A stretch of 64,000 nt of DNA, taken from Arthrobacter russicus. GTDB taxonomy: Bacteria > Actinomycetota > Actinomycetes > Actinomycetales > Micrococcaceae. The position numbers were made by a program, and so were the translations under genes. The stretch is taken from assembly GCF_031454135.1 (NCBI RefSeq), contig NZ_JAVDQF010000001.1, positions 434,001-498,000 on the forward strand, written 5' to 3'. Numbering within the stretch: the stretch's first letter is position 1; each line of letters begins with the position of its first letter. Positions 1-12,744 of this stretch are shown in pieces. The notes beneath the pieces are model-generated. The model did not search any database. It was not told where the DNA came from and was given only the letters and a program-made list of their open reading frames with translations.

Positions 1-1420
1 CGTTGGTGGGTTCGTCCAAAAGCAGCAAATTGCCGCCCTGCTTCAAGGTCAGCGCGAGGTTCAACCGGTTCCGCTCGCCGCCGGAAAGCACTCCGGCTTT
101 TTTCTGCTGATCCGGGCCCTTGAACCCGAAGGCTGCGACATAGGCCCGGGACGGCATTTCGACATTGCCGACCTTGATGTAGTCCAAGCCGTCGGAAACC
201 ACTTCCCACAGAGTCTTGTCCGGATCGATTCCGCCCCGGCTCTGATCGACGTAGGAGATCTTGACCGAGTCACCGATCTTCAGCTCACCGCCGTCGAGCG
301 GTTCGATGCCGGTGATGGTCTTGAACAAGGTGGTCTTGCCGACGCCGTTCGGACCGATCACCCCGACGATGCCGTTGCGGGGCAAAGTGAAGGAGAGCCC
401 GTCGATCAGCGTGCGCTCGCCGAAGCCCTTTTTCAGGTTGCTCGCTTCCAGCACCAGGCCGCCCAAGCGCGGGCCCGGTGGGATCTGGATTTCTTCGAAA
501 TCGAGTTTCCGGGTCCGGTCCGCCTCCGCGGCCATTTCTTCGTAGCGCGCCAGACGCGCTTTGGACTTGGTCTGCCGCCCCTTGGCGTTCGAGCGGACCC
601 ACTCGAGCTCTTCGCTCAATCGTTTGGCTTGTTTCGCGTCTTTCTTGCCTTGCACTTCGAGGCGCGCGCGCTTCTTCTCCAAGTAGGTGGAGTAGTTGCC
701 TTCATAGGGGTACAGCTTTCCGCGATCGACCTCGGCGATCCATTCGGCCACGTGGTCCAGGAAGTAGCGATCATGGGTGACCGCCAGGACTGCTCCCGGG
801 TACGCGGAGAGGTGCTGCTCCAGCCACAGCACGCTTTCGGCGTCCAAGTGGTTGGTCGGCTCATCGAGCAGCAGCAGGTCCGGCTTCTGCAGCAGCAACT
901 TGCACAAAGCCACCCGTCGCCGCTCACCACCGGAGAGGACGGTCACATCGGCATCCGGCGGCGGGCAACGGAGCGCGTCCATGGCCTGTTCCAACTGGGA
1001 ATCGAGGTCCCAGGCATCAGCCGCGTCGATGGCTTCCTGGAGTTTGCCCATTTCTTCGAGCAGGGCGTCGTAATCCGCGTCCGGATTGGCCATCTCTTCG
1101 GAAATCTGGTTGAACCGCTGGATCTTCTCGAAGATCTCGCCGACGCCTTCCTGGACATTGCCCAGAACCGTTTTCGCTTCGTTCAACGGCGGCTCCTGGA
1201 GCAGGATGCCTACCGTGTAACCCGGGCTGAGCCGGGCCTCGCCGTTGGACGGAGTGTCCAGACCGGCCATGATTTTGAGGATCGTGGACTTGCCGGCACC
1301 GTTGGGGCCGACGACTCCGATTTTGGCACCGGGGAAGAAGGACATGCTGACATCGTCGAGGATGACCTTGTCGCCCACCGCCTTGCGGGCCTTGGTCATA
1401 GTGTAAATGAATTCCGCCAT
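1..1420 (-). CDS. ettA: Energy-dependent translational throttle protein EttA (ABC-F ATPase), 3' end cut by window
   Basis: A cytoplasmic ABC-F protein that binds the ribosomal E site and couples translation to energy state in the EttA family. The ATG at 1420 opens a frame that runs off the left edge; 473 codons are visible of roughly 560 expected. Two nucleotide-binding domains are seen: Walker A GPNGAGKST near residues 38-46, signature LSGGERRR near 162-169 and Walker B LLLLDEPTNHLD, then a linker, a second Walker A GPNGVGKTT, LSGGERNR and LLLLDEPTN at the very edge. There are no membrane segments, as expected for ABC-F proteins. The start MAEFIYTM is the family-typical beginning. The cut is a window artefact, not a truncation. 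Confidence 0.95.
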   Translation of the reverse strand, partial: MAEFIYTMTKARKAVGDKVILDDVSMSFFPGAKIGVVGPNGAGKSTILKIMAGLDTPSNGEARLSPGYTVGILLQEPPLNEAKTVLGNVQEGVGEIFEKIQRFNQISEEMANPDADYDALLEEMGKLQEAIDAADAWDLDSQLEQAMDALRCPPPDADVTVLSGGERRRVALCKLLLQKPDLLLLDEPTNHLDAESVLWLEQHLSAYPGAVLAVTHDRYFLDHVAEWIAEVDRGKLYPYEGNYSTYLEKKRARLEVQGKKDAKQAKRLSEELEWVRSNAKGRQTKSKARLARYEEMAAEADRTRKLDFEEIQIPPGPRLGGLVLEASNLKKGFGERTLIDGLSFTLPRNGIVGVIGPNGVGKTTLFKTITGIEPLDGGELKIGDSVKISYVDQSRGGIDPDKTLWEVVSDGLDYIKVGNVEMPSRAYVAAFGFKGPDQQKKAGVLSGGERNRLNLALTLKQGGNLLLLDEPTN

Positions 1421-1476
1421 GCCTCAAGGCTAGTGCTTGCACCCGGAGAACTCACATTCGCCGTTTCCTGCAGAGC

Positions 1477-1926
1477 TCAGCGCTGGTCCCCCACGAAGCA
1501 CAATCCGGTGGGCAATACTGGCTGCACCGTCGTGGACACCGCGCCATTGCGGATCTCGCCGATCACGCAGCTCTTGTCCACTTTGACCGAACCTTGGACG
1601 GCTTCGACTTCGAGTCCGGTAGGCGTCTTCGAAATCGACACTTCCACCGCCGACGGCGTCGCCGCCAATCCTTGCAGCGCACTGCGGACCTGGTCTTGGC
1701 TGGGTTTCGGACTTTGCCCGGCCAGGGTGCCCAGCGCCGAGGTGACTTGCGCCAACATCAGATCAACTGGACCGGGTGCGGCCGTCGACGTGCCGGAACT
1801 GCTCGGCGAGCTGACCGCCGGAGTCTGCGTGTTGCCTGAGCATCCGGCCAGCAGAAGTACGCCGAGGAGGCCGGTTGCGATACCTCCGGCCAACCGGGCA
1901 CCAGGGGTTTTCTGTAGTCCGCTCAC
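1477..1926 (-). CDS. Small secreted lipoprotein, function unknown
   Basis: A 149-residue exported protein. The GTG start at 1926 gives a short charged N-terminus, a hydrophobic stretch and a lipobox LLLAGCSG, so it should be lipidated on cysteine and anchored outside the membrane. A Ser/Thr/Pro-rich linker follows, then a small folded domain with two further cysteines (near CVIGEI and LCFVGDQ) that could form a disulfide. It starts 4 bases after the stop of the MFS transporter upstream on the same strand, so the two are probably co-transcribed. I do not recognise a named family. Confidence 0.8.
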   Translation of the reverse strand: MSGLQKTPGARLAGGIATGLLGVLLLAGCSGNTQTPAVSSPSSSGTSTAAPGPVDLMLAQVTSALGTLAGQSPKPSQDQVRSALQGLAATPSAVEVSISKTPTGLEVEAVQGSVKVDKSCVIGEIRNGAVSTTVQPVLPTGLCFVGDQR

Positions 1927-1930
1927 CTTT

Positions 1931-3373
1931 TCATTCTGCCATGCCGACCGGGTACGGCTTCCGCACTGCGGTTCGCCCCGAGGCGAGTACTGCGAGAACC
2001 CCGAACACCGCAGCGACGGCCAAGGCCGCGAACACCGGCCACAGCCCATCGGCGCCGGGTCCCATCGGCCGCAGCGAGTTGACGAAGCCGAACACCACGC
2101 CGATGATCGCCAGGGATGCCGCAGCGCCAATCGAATCGGCCATGGAAAGCGCCGAGCCGACCGCACCTTGCGCCCCCTCCGGTGCCTCGGCCAGGGTCAA
2201 GGTGCTGAGCCGGGGCAGGCCGAACCCCATACCTGCCCCGCCGAAGAACCAGATGACGATCAAGGCCGACGGCGGCCAAGCCAGAGCCGTGGCGAGCACG
2301 GCGGCGAGGATCGCGCCGCAGACCAATCCGGCACCGATCCGAACCGCCAACCCGTGCGGCACCCGGGTGCTGGTGCGGGCTTGGACCTGCGAAGCCAGCC
2401 CCCAGGAAAGGGCGCTCACGGTCAAACTCAGCCCGGCCACTGCCGGGCTGAATCGGTAGTGGTCCACCAGTGCCAGAACCAAATAGACTTCGGTGCCCGA
2501 AAAGGCTGCGGAGAACATTCCGCGTAGCATGACCATGCTCGGCAGGCCCCGCCTCGCGATCAAGGTCCCGGCCGGGAGCAACGGCCGGACGGTCAGGACC
2601 ACCCCCAGCAATCCGGCTGCCGCGATCAGCACGGCAAGCCCGCCGGCGAATTCGGCCGCAGCACCCAAAACCAGCATTGCGAGCGCGGCGAGCACTGCCC
2701 ATACCGCCCGTTTGACCCACGGCGCGGGCGGTGCCGAGGAAACTTGCGGCCCGGAGGACAACGTCTTCTGCGTCTTCAAACCAGGCAGCATCAACATGAG
2801 CACCAGGGGCAAAAGCAGGAACACCGCGAGGAAGACCCACCGCCAATGGAACTGTTCGGCGATCATCCCCGCGATGAACGGTCCCACGACTGCCGGCAGA
2901 GCCCAAGCTGCTGCGAAAACCGCGAACACGTTCGGCAGCAGCGCGCTCGGGTAGATTCTGGCGACCAGTACGTAGATCACCACGCTCAGCGCGCCGCCGC
3001 CGATGCCCTGGACCGCCCGGGCCAAGACCAGCATCGGCATGCTCTGCGCCAGCCCGGCCAAGAGCAGGCCTGCGGCGAAGACCAGCAACGCGGCGAACAA
3101 CGGATGCCGCGGACCTCGTCGGTCCGCCCATGATCCGGCAAGCACCATCCCGATCATCCCGGCCGCGAAAACCATTCCGAAAGCCAAGCCGTACAAGGCT
3201 TCCCCGCCGAGATCCCGGCTCACCGCCGGCATCACCGTGGTCACCGCCAAAGATTCGAACGCGGGGAGCAGGATCAACGAACCCATGCCCAAGGTGGTCA
3301 GCAGATATCTCGGTGCCCAGATCGACGTCTGGTCGGCGTCCACTGCCTTTGCGGCCGCTTCGTCAACATTCAC
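1931..3373 (-). CDS. MFS transporter, 14-TM (DHA2-like drug exporter)
   Basis: A 480-residue major facilitator superfamily permease. About 14 hydrophobic segments can be counted, the pattern of the DHA2 drug:H+ antiporters. The conserved loop 2-3 motif appears as GSWADRRGPR near residue 80, and the motif-C-like stretch PAVVGPFIAG lies in TM5. The substrate cannot be read from sequence; export of a toxic or amphipathic compound is the family-level guess. A lipoprotein gene follows 4 bases downstream. Intact, with codon use like its neighbours. Confidence 0.88.
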   Translation of the reverse strand: MNVDEAAAKAVDADQTSIWAPRYLLTTLGMGSLILLPAFESLAVTTVMPAVSRDLGGEALYGLAFGMVFAAGMIGMVLAGSWADRRGPRHPLFAALLVFAAGLLLAGLAQSMPMLVLARAVQGIGGGALSVVIYVLVARIYPSALLPNVFAVFAAAWALPAVVGPFIAGMIAEQFHWRWVFLAVFLLLPLVLMLMLPGLKTQKTLSSGPQVSSAPPAPWVKRAVWAVLAALAMLVLGAAAEFAGGLAVLIAAAGLLGVVLTVRPLLPAGTLIARRGLPSMVMLRGMFSAAFSGTEVYLVLALVDHYRFSPAVAGLSLTVSALSWGLASQVQARTSTRVPHGLAVRIGAGLVCGAILAAVLATALAWPPSALIVIWFFGGAGMGFGLPRLSTLTLAEAPEGAQGAVGSALSMADSIGAAASLAIIGVVFGFVNSLRPMGPGADGLWPVFAALAVAAVFGVLAVLASGRTAVRKPYPVGMAE

Positions 3374-3539
3374 CCCACCAACCTAGAACCTCAACTGCGA
3401 TTGAGGTCAATGGCATAGCCTCGAAGCTCGCAGCTCCGGCGAACTCACTGCTGGCCCGACCGTCGGTCCCGTCCCGGCGCAGCAGGCCGCGGCCGCCCCT
3501 GGAATCTGTTGACGTGGCGCTCCCGGAGCCGAATAATCG

Positions 3540-4466
3540 ATGGTCATGAGCGAGGAAGAGCCGAGTTTTCCCGAAAGAAGCCCGGTTGCTGTCGATATCC
3601 AGCTTGCCCGTCGGCTCGTCGACGCCCAGTTCCCCGAGTGGGCCGGGTTGCCCCTCCGGGCGGTCGAAATCAACGGTTGGGACAATCGGAGCTTTCGGCT
3701 CGGTGCACAGTTGACGGTCCGCTTGCCAAGTGGTCCGTGGTACGCGCTTCAGGTTGCCAAAGAACAACAATGGCTCCCCCGGTTGGCTCCCAAGTTGCCG
3801 TTGCCGATTCCTGAGCCGGTGGCCGAAGGAATACCCGGGCAAAGTTACCCTTACCCCTGGTCGGTGTATCGCTGGATCGATGGCCGCGTCGCCCACGAAA
3901 CCGGAATCTCGGACTTCTCCGAGTTCGCGACCGCCTTGGCTAGATTCCTGAAGGCATTGCATCGAATCGATCCGAGCGGCGGGCCGGCACCGGGAAAGCA
4001 CAATTGGCATCGGGGCGCGGCCCCTTCCGTTTACGCGGCGGAGACGATCGACGCCATTGACGCGTTGGGCAGCGAAATCCCTGGTGACGCGGTCAGAAGA
4101 ATCTGGGATCACGCGGTCGAGTCGCGGTGGCAGGGCGATCCGGTCTGGTTCCATGGCGACGTGGCCACCGGCAATCTGCTGACCCGCGATGGCAGCCTGT
4201 CAGCGGTCATCGATTTCGGCAGTTCCGGTGTCGGCGACCCTGCCTGCGACTTGGTCATCGCCTGGACATTCTTCGACCGAGCGGCCCGTGATGCGTTCCG
4301 TGCGGCGCTCGGCGTCGACCAGGCAACTTGGTCCCGCGGACGCGGATGGGCACTGTGGAAAGCTTTGATCAGCTTGGTGGACGCGCTGGAACACAATCCT
4401 GGCGCAGCCGCCGGACCGCGACGCGATCTCCGCCGGCTGCTCGACGACTTCGGAGCGTCCGACTGA
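3540..4466 (+). CDS. Aminoglycoside phosphotransferase (APH)-family kinase
   Basis: A 308-residue small-molecule kinase of the APH/choline kinase fold. The catalytic loop HGDVATGNLL and the metal-binding IDFGSSGVGDPACDL are clear in the C-terminal half. The N-lobe has the family pattern WDNRSFRLG and VRLPSG. Two nearby ATGs (3540 and 3546) are possible starts; the first is used. Such proteins in actinobacteria phosphorylate hydroxylated metabolites or antibiotics. The sequence is not close enough to a named resistance enzyme for me to assign resistance. It stands alone, transcribed away from the MFS gene. Confidence 0.88.
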   Translation: MVMSEEEPSFPERSPVAVDIQLARRLVDAQFPEWAGLPLRAVEINGWDNRSFRLGAQLTVRLPSGPWYALQVAKEQQWLPRLAPKLPLPIPEPVAEGIPGQSYPYPWSVYRWIDGRVAHETGISDFSEFATALARFLKALHRIDPSGGPAPGKHNWHRGAAPSVYAAETIDAIDALGSEIPGDAVRRIWDHAVESRWQGDPVWFHGDVATGNLLTRDGSLSAVIDFGSSGVGDPACDLVIAWTFFDRAARDAFRAALGVDQATWSRGRGWALWKALISLVDALEHNPGAAAGPRRDLRRLLDDFGASD

Positions 4467-4611
4467 GTCCCAGTTTTTCTGCCCCGGCTTCTTCGCTGCC
4501 CGCCGTAGCGGACGATCAGAGCGGATGATGAAGCGGTCGGGGCTTCAGAAGACGCCCAGTCGCCCAGCCCAGGACAGAAAGCTCTGCCAGCGCAGTCTGG
4601 CCAGTTTGGTC

Positions 4612-5199
4612 TCAATACGGCGCATGCACCGGCGATTCGACATCCTCGGCACCATCCTCTGCCTGCTCCGGCTCCGAATCCCGGTCATCCCGATCCACGG
4701 GTTCGCCGCTATCCTCCGCTTGGGACAGCAGAGTTCCGGATGGCGGATCAGCAGCCGCGCCGCCGCTTGAATCCCCCGGCTGCCCCGATGGTCCAGAAGA
4801 TTCAGAGGGTTCAGAGGATTCAGCCGAAATCTGACTTGTCTGCACCGCACGGCGGAACTTTGCGGTGCCCCACACCAAGTCATGGCCGACCGCATCCGCA
4901 TCGATTTCCGGCGCGATGCCACGCCGTCCGTCGTCCTTTCTCCACTGCCGCAACTTCAGTTTTCCGGTCACAATGACCCGCTCGCCTTTGCTGATGCTGG
5001 CTGAAGCGTTCTGCGCGAGCGCGCGGAACATCGATACCGAATACCAGTTCGTCGCCGCATCGATCCACTGGTTCCGGCCTCGGTCGAACCGCCGTTCGGT
5101 GGAACCCAATCGAAAATTCGCCACCGGAAGCCCGGATTCAGTCAGCGTCATCTTGACTTCGCTGGCTACGAAGCCCCGGACTGTCACAACATCGCTCAT
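4612..5199 (-). CDS. ssb: Single-stranded DNA-binding protein, paralogue
   Basis: A 195-residue SSB-family protein with an N-terminal OB-fold (about residues 1-110; VTVRGFVASEVK, NWYSVSMFRALAQNA, KGERVIVTGKLKLRQW). A low-complexity acidic tail rich in Ser, Glu, Asp, Gly and Pro follows. It is separate from the rpsF-ssb-rpsR locus, so it is probably a second SSB; in actinobacteria such paralogues have been linked to recombination or transformation. The tail ends ESPVHAPY and lacks the canonical acidic DDxPF tip that recruits partner proteins. Start ATG 5199, with a divergent tRNA downstream of its promoter region. Confidence 0.9.
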   Translation of the reverse strand: MSDVVTVRGFVASEVKMTLTESGLPVANFRLGSTERRFDRGRNQWIDAATNWYSVSMFRALAQNASASISKGERVIVTGKLKLRQWRKDDGRRGIAPEIDADAVGHDLVWGTAKFRRAVQTSQISAESSEPSESSGPSGQPGDSSGGAAADPPSGTLLSQAEDSGEPVDRDDRDSEPEQAEDGAEDVESPVHAPY

Positions 5200-5406
5200 G
5201 GTGTTTGCCCCTTCCGCCCATCATTTGATTCGCCCGCCCATCTGGAGCGGTGTGCCAAGTCTGGCGGCAGACGCGGGCGGCAACCAGTCCCAGGTTCCGG
5301 GAAGTGGGGAAACTCCGGCTTTCTATCCCCTGTGGAGGATAAGTCGAGTCTTTCTCGCTGGATTCGGTACAGTAGTCACGGTGCTTTCGCCCGGTGAAAT
5401 CACCCA

Positions 5407-5479
5407 GCCCCGGTAGCTCAGCGGATAGAGCAGGAGCCTTCTAATCTCTTGGTCGCGGGTTCGATTCCCGCCTGGGGCA
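5407..5479 (+). tRNA. tRNA-Arg (anticodon TCT)
   Basis: A 73-nt cloverleaf. The acceptor stem GCCCCGG pairs with CTGGGGC (one G-U), the D arm is GCTC/GAGC, the anticodon loop CTTCTAA carries TCT, and the T arm GCGGG-TTCGATT-CCCGC is intact. The discriminator is A and CCA is not encoded. The base pair next to the anticodon loop looks mismatched (C/T). Confidence 0.92.
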
Positions 5480-5571
5480 CAGCGCTTCGCGCCTGGCTTG
5501 CCGAAGCCGGTAGATCGGCAGGCCAGGCGTTCCCGGTCTTGCCGCAGTTTCTAGCATCCCTAGGAGTATCC

Positions 5572-6336
5572 ATGGGGCCATGGGGCCTACCGCTGTCGAT
5601 CATCGCCCTGCTGATCTTGGTCAGTTGCGTCGTGCGATTCTCCCGCAACTTGTCCTACCGGATGGTGGGCATCATGACCGGCCTCCTCCTGATCGCCATC
5701 TGCCTGCTGGTGAATACCGACGGCGTCTATCAGGGTTTCGATCAGCTAATGGGCGGGGCCAATCATGCCTATTTGCTGGTGCAGCTGACCTTCCTCTTCG
5801 GTTTGTTCTTCGTGAAGAACGCCTTTCTGCCCGATCCCGAAAAGCTCGCGGCCGGCTCCCGATTCCCGGTTGCCGCCGTCGAACTCGGCATCGCCGTGGT
5901 TTTCGGAACAGCGGTCACGGTACTCTTCTTCCTTTCCGATCTTCCGGTGACCGACTTCCGGGTGGAGTCCTACCGGCTGCAGCCGGCGGTCATCGGTTTC
6001 ACGCAGTTGATCAACATCTACATCGGCGTGAGCAGCTACCAATTGGCGGCCCGGACGTTGCGGTTGAGCCGCGGGCTCAGTGGCGCCCGCCGCGTCTGGT
6101 ACTCCGTCATGTCGTTCGGATTCCTGATTGCCTGCATCGCGGTCATCGAACGTCTGGTCGCAGCGCTTAGCTCGCTGTCCACCGGTCAGCTGCCGGCACC
6201 CGTCTACCAGACCGTAGACGGGATCTTCGTGCTCCTGGCGCTGCTGCTGTGCACCACTGCGGCACTCGGTCTGGCCCTGGCGCACCGAAGCCGGCGCCGA
6301 ACCGGGCAGAGCGCAGAACGCGACGAACTGTTCTAA
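5572..6336 (+). CDS. Multi-pass membrane protein, function unknown
   Basis: A 254-residue integral membrane protein with about seven hydrophobic segments and a basic C-terminal tail (RSRRRTGQSAERDELF). The frame is open from inside the upstream tRNA-Arg, but the ATG at 5572 preceded by TAGGAG is the sensible start and places the first TM at the N-terminus. No catalytic motif is visible. The TM layout is reminiscent of small actinobacterial 7-TM proteins of unknown role. It follows tRNA-Arg by 92 bases and precedes the beta-galactosidase gene on the same strand. Confidence 0.75.
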   Translation: MGPWGLPLSIIALLILVSCVVRFSRNLSYRMVGIMTGLLLIAICLLVNTDGVYQGFDQLMGGANHAYLLVQLTFLFGLFFVKNAFLPDPEKLAAGSRFPVAAVELGIAVVFGTAVTVLFFLSDLPVTDFRVESYRLQPAVIGFTQLINIYIGVSSYQLAARTLRLSRGLSGARRVWYSVMSFGFLIACIAVIERLVAALSSLSTGQLPAPVYQTVDGIFVLLALLLCTTAALGLALAHRSRRRTGQSAERDELF

Positions 6337-6404
6337 CCGGGATGCCCTTCCGCACCGGGCGGAGAACCGGCCGAAAAGCGCTTCCTTCTTGGCGCTCCGG
6401 CTAG

Positions 6405-9811
<3,407 letters not shown>

Positions 9812-9822
<11 letters not shown>

Positions 9823-10495
9823 CCGAGCAATGATCACGGCGATCCGGCAAGAGCTGGCGCAGCTCGCCGATCCCGAACGGGCGGCCGGCATGGCCGCCTA
9901 TATGAAGTCCAGCATGCCCTACCGCGGGGTACCGCTGCCTGCGGTCCGGAAAGTCGTGGCCGCCGCAGCCAAGGCGTTTCCGCCAGCCGACGCCGAAGAC
10001 CTCCGGGACGCCGCGACCGAGCTTTGGCGCTCCGCCGAGTTCCGTGAAGAGCGCTATGCGGCCGCAGCATTGTGCAGCAGCAAACTGGCCCGCGGCGATC
10101 TCCGCTTCTTGCCGTTCTATTGCGAGATCGTCAGCTCCGGAGCTTGGTGGGACCACGTCGACGACGTGGCGCACCGGATAGCCGAACTCTTGGCGTCGCA
10201 CCCGGACTCGATGAAACCGCAGATCATCCGCTGGAGCAAGGATCCGGACTTTTGGTTCCGCCGGCTCGCGATCATCAGCCAGCTCCAAGCCAAAGCCAAA
10301 ACCGACCCAGATTTGCTCAGTGCCACCATCGGAGCCAATCTGGCCGATCCGGAGTTCTTCATCCGCAAAGCCATCGGCTGGGCTCTGCGGGACTATGCGA
10401 AGACGAATCCGAGCTGGGTGAAGGCCTTCGTCACCGAGCACATCGCGGAGTTGAGTCCGTTGTCGCGTCGCGAGGCGCTCAAACACTTGGCCTAG
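9812..10495 (+). CDS. DNA alkylation repair protein, AlkD-like HEAT-repeat glycosylase
   Basis: A 227-residue all-helical AlkD-type protein, expected to excise bulky or cationic alkylated bases (for example N3- and N7-alkylpurines). The signatures are PYRGVPLPAVRK near the N-terminus, WWDHVDDVAHRI in the middle with the acidic residue expected at the active site, FWFRRLAIISQL and FIRKAIGWALRDYAK. The frame is open upstream, but ATG 9812 after GAAGGT gives the family-length protein and overlaps the end of the mepB-like remnant by 11 bases. A second, different AlkD-superfamily gene lies at 35.7 kb. Confidence 0.9.
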
Positions 10496-10540
10496 CGGCG
10501 GTTAGGATGAACACGATCATTTCACCGGATCCTCGGGCCG

Positions 10541-11824
10541 GTGATCGTGAGCCGAGCAGAAAGCACCGCCTTGTCGACAGCCCCCTCCAGCACCCTCGCC
10601 AGCAGATTCCACCGGCCGCGCAGCCTCTGGTTGAGCTTCGCGGTGCTGCACCTGCTGATCCTCGGCTTGCTCATGCCGCTGATCCTATCCGGCCAGGTGC
10701 TCAGTGATATCAGCTTCTACCGGCAATGGGCCTTCGACGGAATCGACCATGGCCTGTGGCGCGGCATATCCGTCGAATGGGTCTATCCGGTTGGTGCCCT
10801 GCTGCCGATCGTTCTGGCTGCCGGCTTCGGTGGTTTCCTGTACCAACTCGGCTGGTTCGTACTCTTCACGATCCTGAACTTCATCGGCATCTGGTTCCTC
10901 ACCCGGCCCAGATCGGAACCGGGCTACTACGCCGCCTACTGGTGGATGGGCGCCACGGCCATCCTCGGTACCGTTGCGGTCGGCCGAATCGACGGGATGA
11001 CCGCTCCCATGGTGGTCGTCGGCCTGCTTCTGCTCACCGCCCGTCCCTACCTCGCCGCGGCGATCCTCAGCCTGGCCACCTGGATCAAGGTCTGGCCGGC
11101 CGCGGTGCTGTTCGCGATCGTGGTGGCGAGCAGACAACGGCTCAAGGTGATCTTGTCCGGCCTGCTGGTCACTGCCGTCGTCGTCGCGGTCGTCTTGGCC
11201 GGCGGCGGAGCCAGATTCCTGCTCGGCTTCCTCAATGCCCAAGGCGGACGGGGCATGCAGCTCGAGGCACCCTTCACCACACCGGGCCTTTGGCAGGCGA
11301 TCTTCCAGCAGAACGGCGCCTACGTTTTCGAAGACACCGTGATCAACACCCGGGAAGTCCGGGGCGGCATGAGTGAAGCCGTTGGCTCAGTGATGAATCC
11401 GTTGCTGGCCATCGCCGCGATAGTGATCGTGGTGTTGCTGCTCTGGGCCCTGCGCCGGGGTGCGGACGTCCAGAATCTGATCATCGCCGGCTCGCTGGCC
11501 CTGGTCGCTTCGTTCATCGTTTTCAACAAGGTCGGCTCGCCGCAGTTCCAGCTCTGGCTTGCCGCCATCGTCGCGGTCGGGCTGTTCTACGCCAAGGAAC
11601 AATGGCGCTTCCCCGGCTATCTGATGCTCGCGATCGCAGTTTTGACCACACTGGTTTATCCGATTTTCTATGTTCAACTCTACGAATTGAACCCGTGGAT
11701 CGCAGTCGTCCTTTCGCTGCGCAACCTGGCCGTCGTGGTACTGCTCGGCTGGGCGATCCGTGAAGTGGTCCGGCTGGCCCGTGGCTCCGGTGCCGCGCAG
11801 CGTGCGCAGCCGCCGCTGGGCTGA
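10541..11824 (+). CDS. GT87-type polyprenol-phosphate mannosyltransferase-like membrane protein
   Basis: A 427-residue polytopic membrane protein with about ten TM segments. The first extracytoplasmic loop is DISFYRQWAFDG, and later GRIDGMTAPMVVVG and ATWIKVWPAA match the DUF2029/GT87 pattern of polyprenol-phosphate-mannose-dependent GT-C transferases. These add mannose to cell-envelope lipoglycans on the outer face of the membrane. GTG 10541 is chosen; GTG 10547 is equally possible. Facing it about 0.9 kb away is an MptB-like transferase, suggesting a small lipomannan-related locus. The acceptor is not known. Confidence 0.78.
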   Translation: MIVSRAESTALSTAPSSTLASRFHRPRSLWLSFAVLHLLILGLLMPLILSGQVLSDISFYRQWAFDGIDHGLWRGISVEWVYPVGALLPIVLAAGFGGFLYQLGWFVLFTILNFIGIWFLTRPRSEPGYYAAYWWMGATAILGTVAVGRIDGMTAPMVVVGLLLLTARPYLAAAILSLATWIKVWPAAVLFAIVVASRQRLKVILSGLLVTAVVVAVVLAGGGARFLLGFLNAQGGRGMQLEAPFTTPGLWQAIFQQNGAYVFEDTVINTREVRGGMSEAVGSVMNPLLAIAAIVIVVLLLWALRRGADVQNLIIAGSLALVASFIVFNKVGSPQFQLWLAAIVAVGLFYAKEQWRFPGYLMLAIAVLTTLVYPIFYVQLYELNPWIAVVLSLRNLAVVVLLGWAIREVVRLARGSGAAQRAQPPLG

Positions 11825-11865
11825 TTTCCGAAAGCACGCGGCCAGATTCGGGAGGAACGCAGAAC

Positions 11866-12744
11866 ATGGCAATCAGCTTGACCACACCTGATGTCGACGA
11901 CCTTGCCGGGGTGGTCGAGGTACTGCGCGGCTGGCAAGCCGAGGGCCTACCGATGCAGCTGCATCCGGGCGATCTGGGCTGGTTCATGCGGTTCGGCGTG
12001 GCGGCGACCGCGGCGGCCACCCGGCTCTGGCAGCAAGACGGCAAGATCCAGGGCATTGGATTGCTCGACGGCGCCGCCCTGGTCCGGTTGACTCTGGCTC
12101 CGGATGCCTGGTCGGACCAGTCTCTGGCGCAGAAGATGGCCGACGATCTCACCGACCCGGGACAAGGGCTGCTGCCGACCGGCGAAGGCTCCGTGGAAGC
12201 GCCGGCCGAAGCACCGCTGTTGGCCCGATTGTCAGCGGCAGGCTGGCACCCGGCCGAGCCATGGTCTCCGCTGCGGCGCGGGCTCGCCGAGCCGGTTCCG
12301 GAACCCGGGATCCGGGTCGAGACCGTCGGACCGGAGAACGCACACCGCTACGCCGACGTCCTACGCGCGGCCTTCGATAAATCCAGTTTCACGGATTCGC
12401 GCTGGCACGCCATGGCGGCAGAACCCGCCTACCGGAATGCCCGCTCGTTGCTCGGCTACGATGGCCGGGGAAATCCGGTGGCCGTGGCCACCGTATGGTC
12501 CGCAGGACCGGGCAAGCCGGGCCTGTTGGAACCGATGGGTGTTTCCGCGGAATTTCGCGGCCAGGGTCATGGCAGGGCAATTACGCTAGCCGCCGCAGCC
12601 GCACTCCGGGAACTCGGCGCCTCGAGCGCGCTGGTTTGCACACCCAGTTCCAACTCCGGCGGGGTTGCGACCTATGCCGCCGCGGGCTTCCAGGAACTCC
12701 CGCAGCGATCGGATTGGACCCGCGGTCCGCGCCAGGGACCCTAA
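11866..12744 (+). CDS. GNAT-family N-acetyltransferase
   Basis: A 292-residue protein with a C-terminal GNAT domain. The acetyl-CoA-binding motif A reads MGVSAEFRGQGHGRAI, followed by LGASSALVCTPSSNSGGVATYAAAGF. The N-terminal half (residues 1-140) is an additional domain with weak GNAT-like character, as in two-domain GNATs. The ATG at 11866 is preceded by GGAGGAA. It may be co-transcribed with the GT87 gene 41 bases upstream. Its 3' end overlaps the convergent mannosyltransferase gene by 4 bases. The substrate is unknown. Confidence 0.85.
   Translation: MAISLTTPDVDDLAGVVEVLRGWQAEGLPMQLHPGDLGWFMRFGVAATAAATRLWQQDGKIQGIGLLDGAALVRLTLAPDAWSDQSLAQKMADDLTDPGQGLLPTGEGSVEAPAEAPLLARLSAAGWHPAEPWSPLRRGLAEPVPEPGIRVETVGPENAHRYADVLRAAFDKSSFTDSRWHAMAAEPAYRNARSLLGYDGRGNPVAVATVWSAGPGKPGLLEPMGVSAEFRGQGHGRAITLAAAAALRELGASSALVCTPSSNSGGVATYAAAGFQELPQRSDWTRGPRQGP

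Noticed and set aside
629-2527. A 632-codon plus-strand frame across ettA, the lipoprotein and the MFS gene
   Set aside because: It is antisense to three genes with clear motifs; composition (His/Arg/Gly/Pro-rich) is that of a shadow frame.
5449-5571. Upstream start for the 7-TM membrane protein
   Set aside because: It would begin inside tRNA-Arg; ATG 5572 has a ribosome-binding site.
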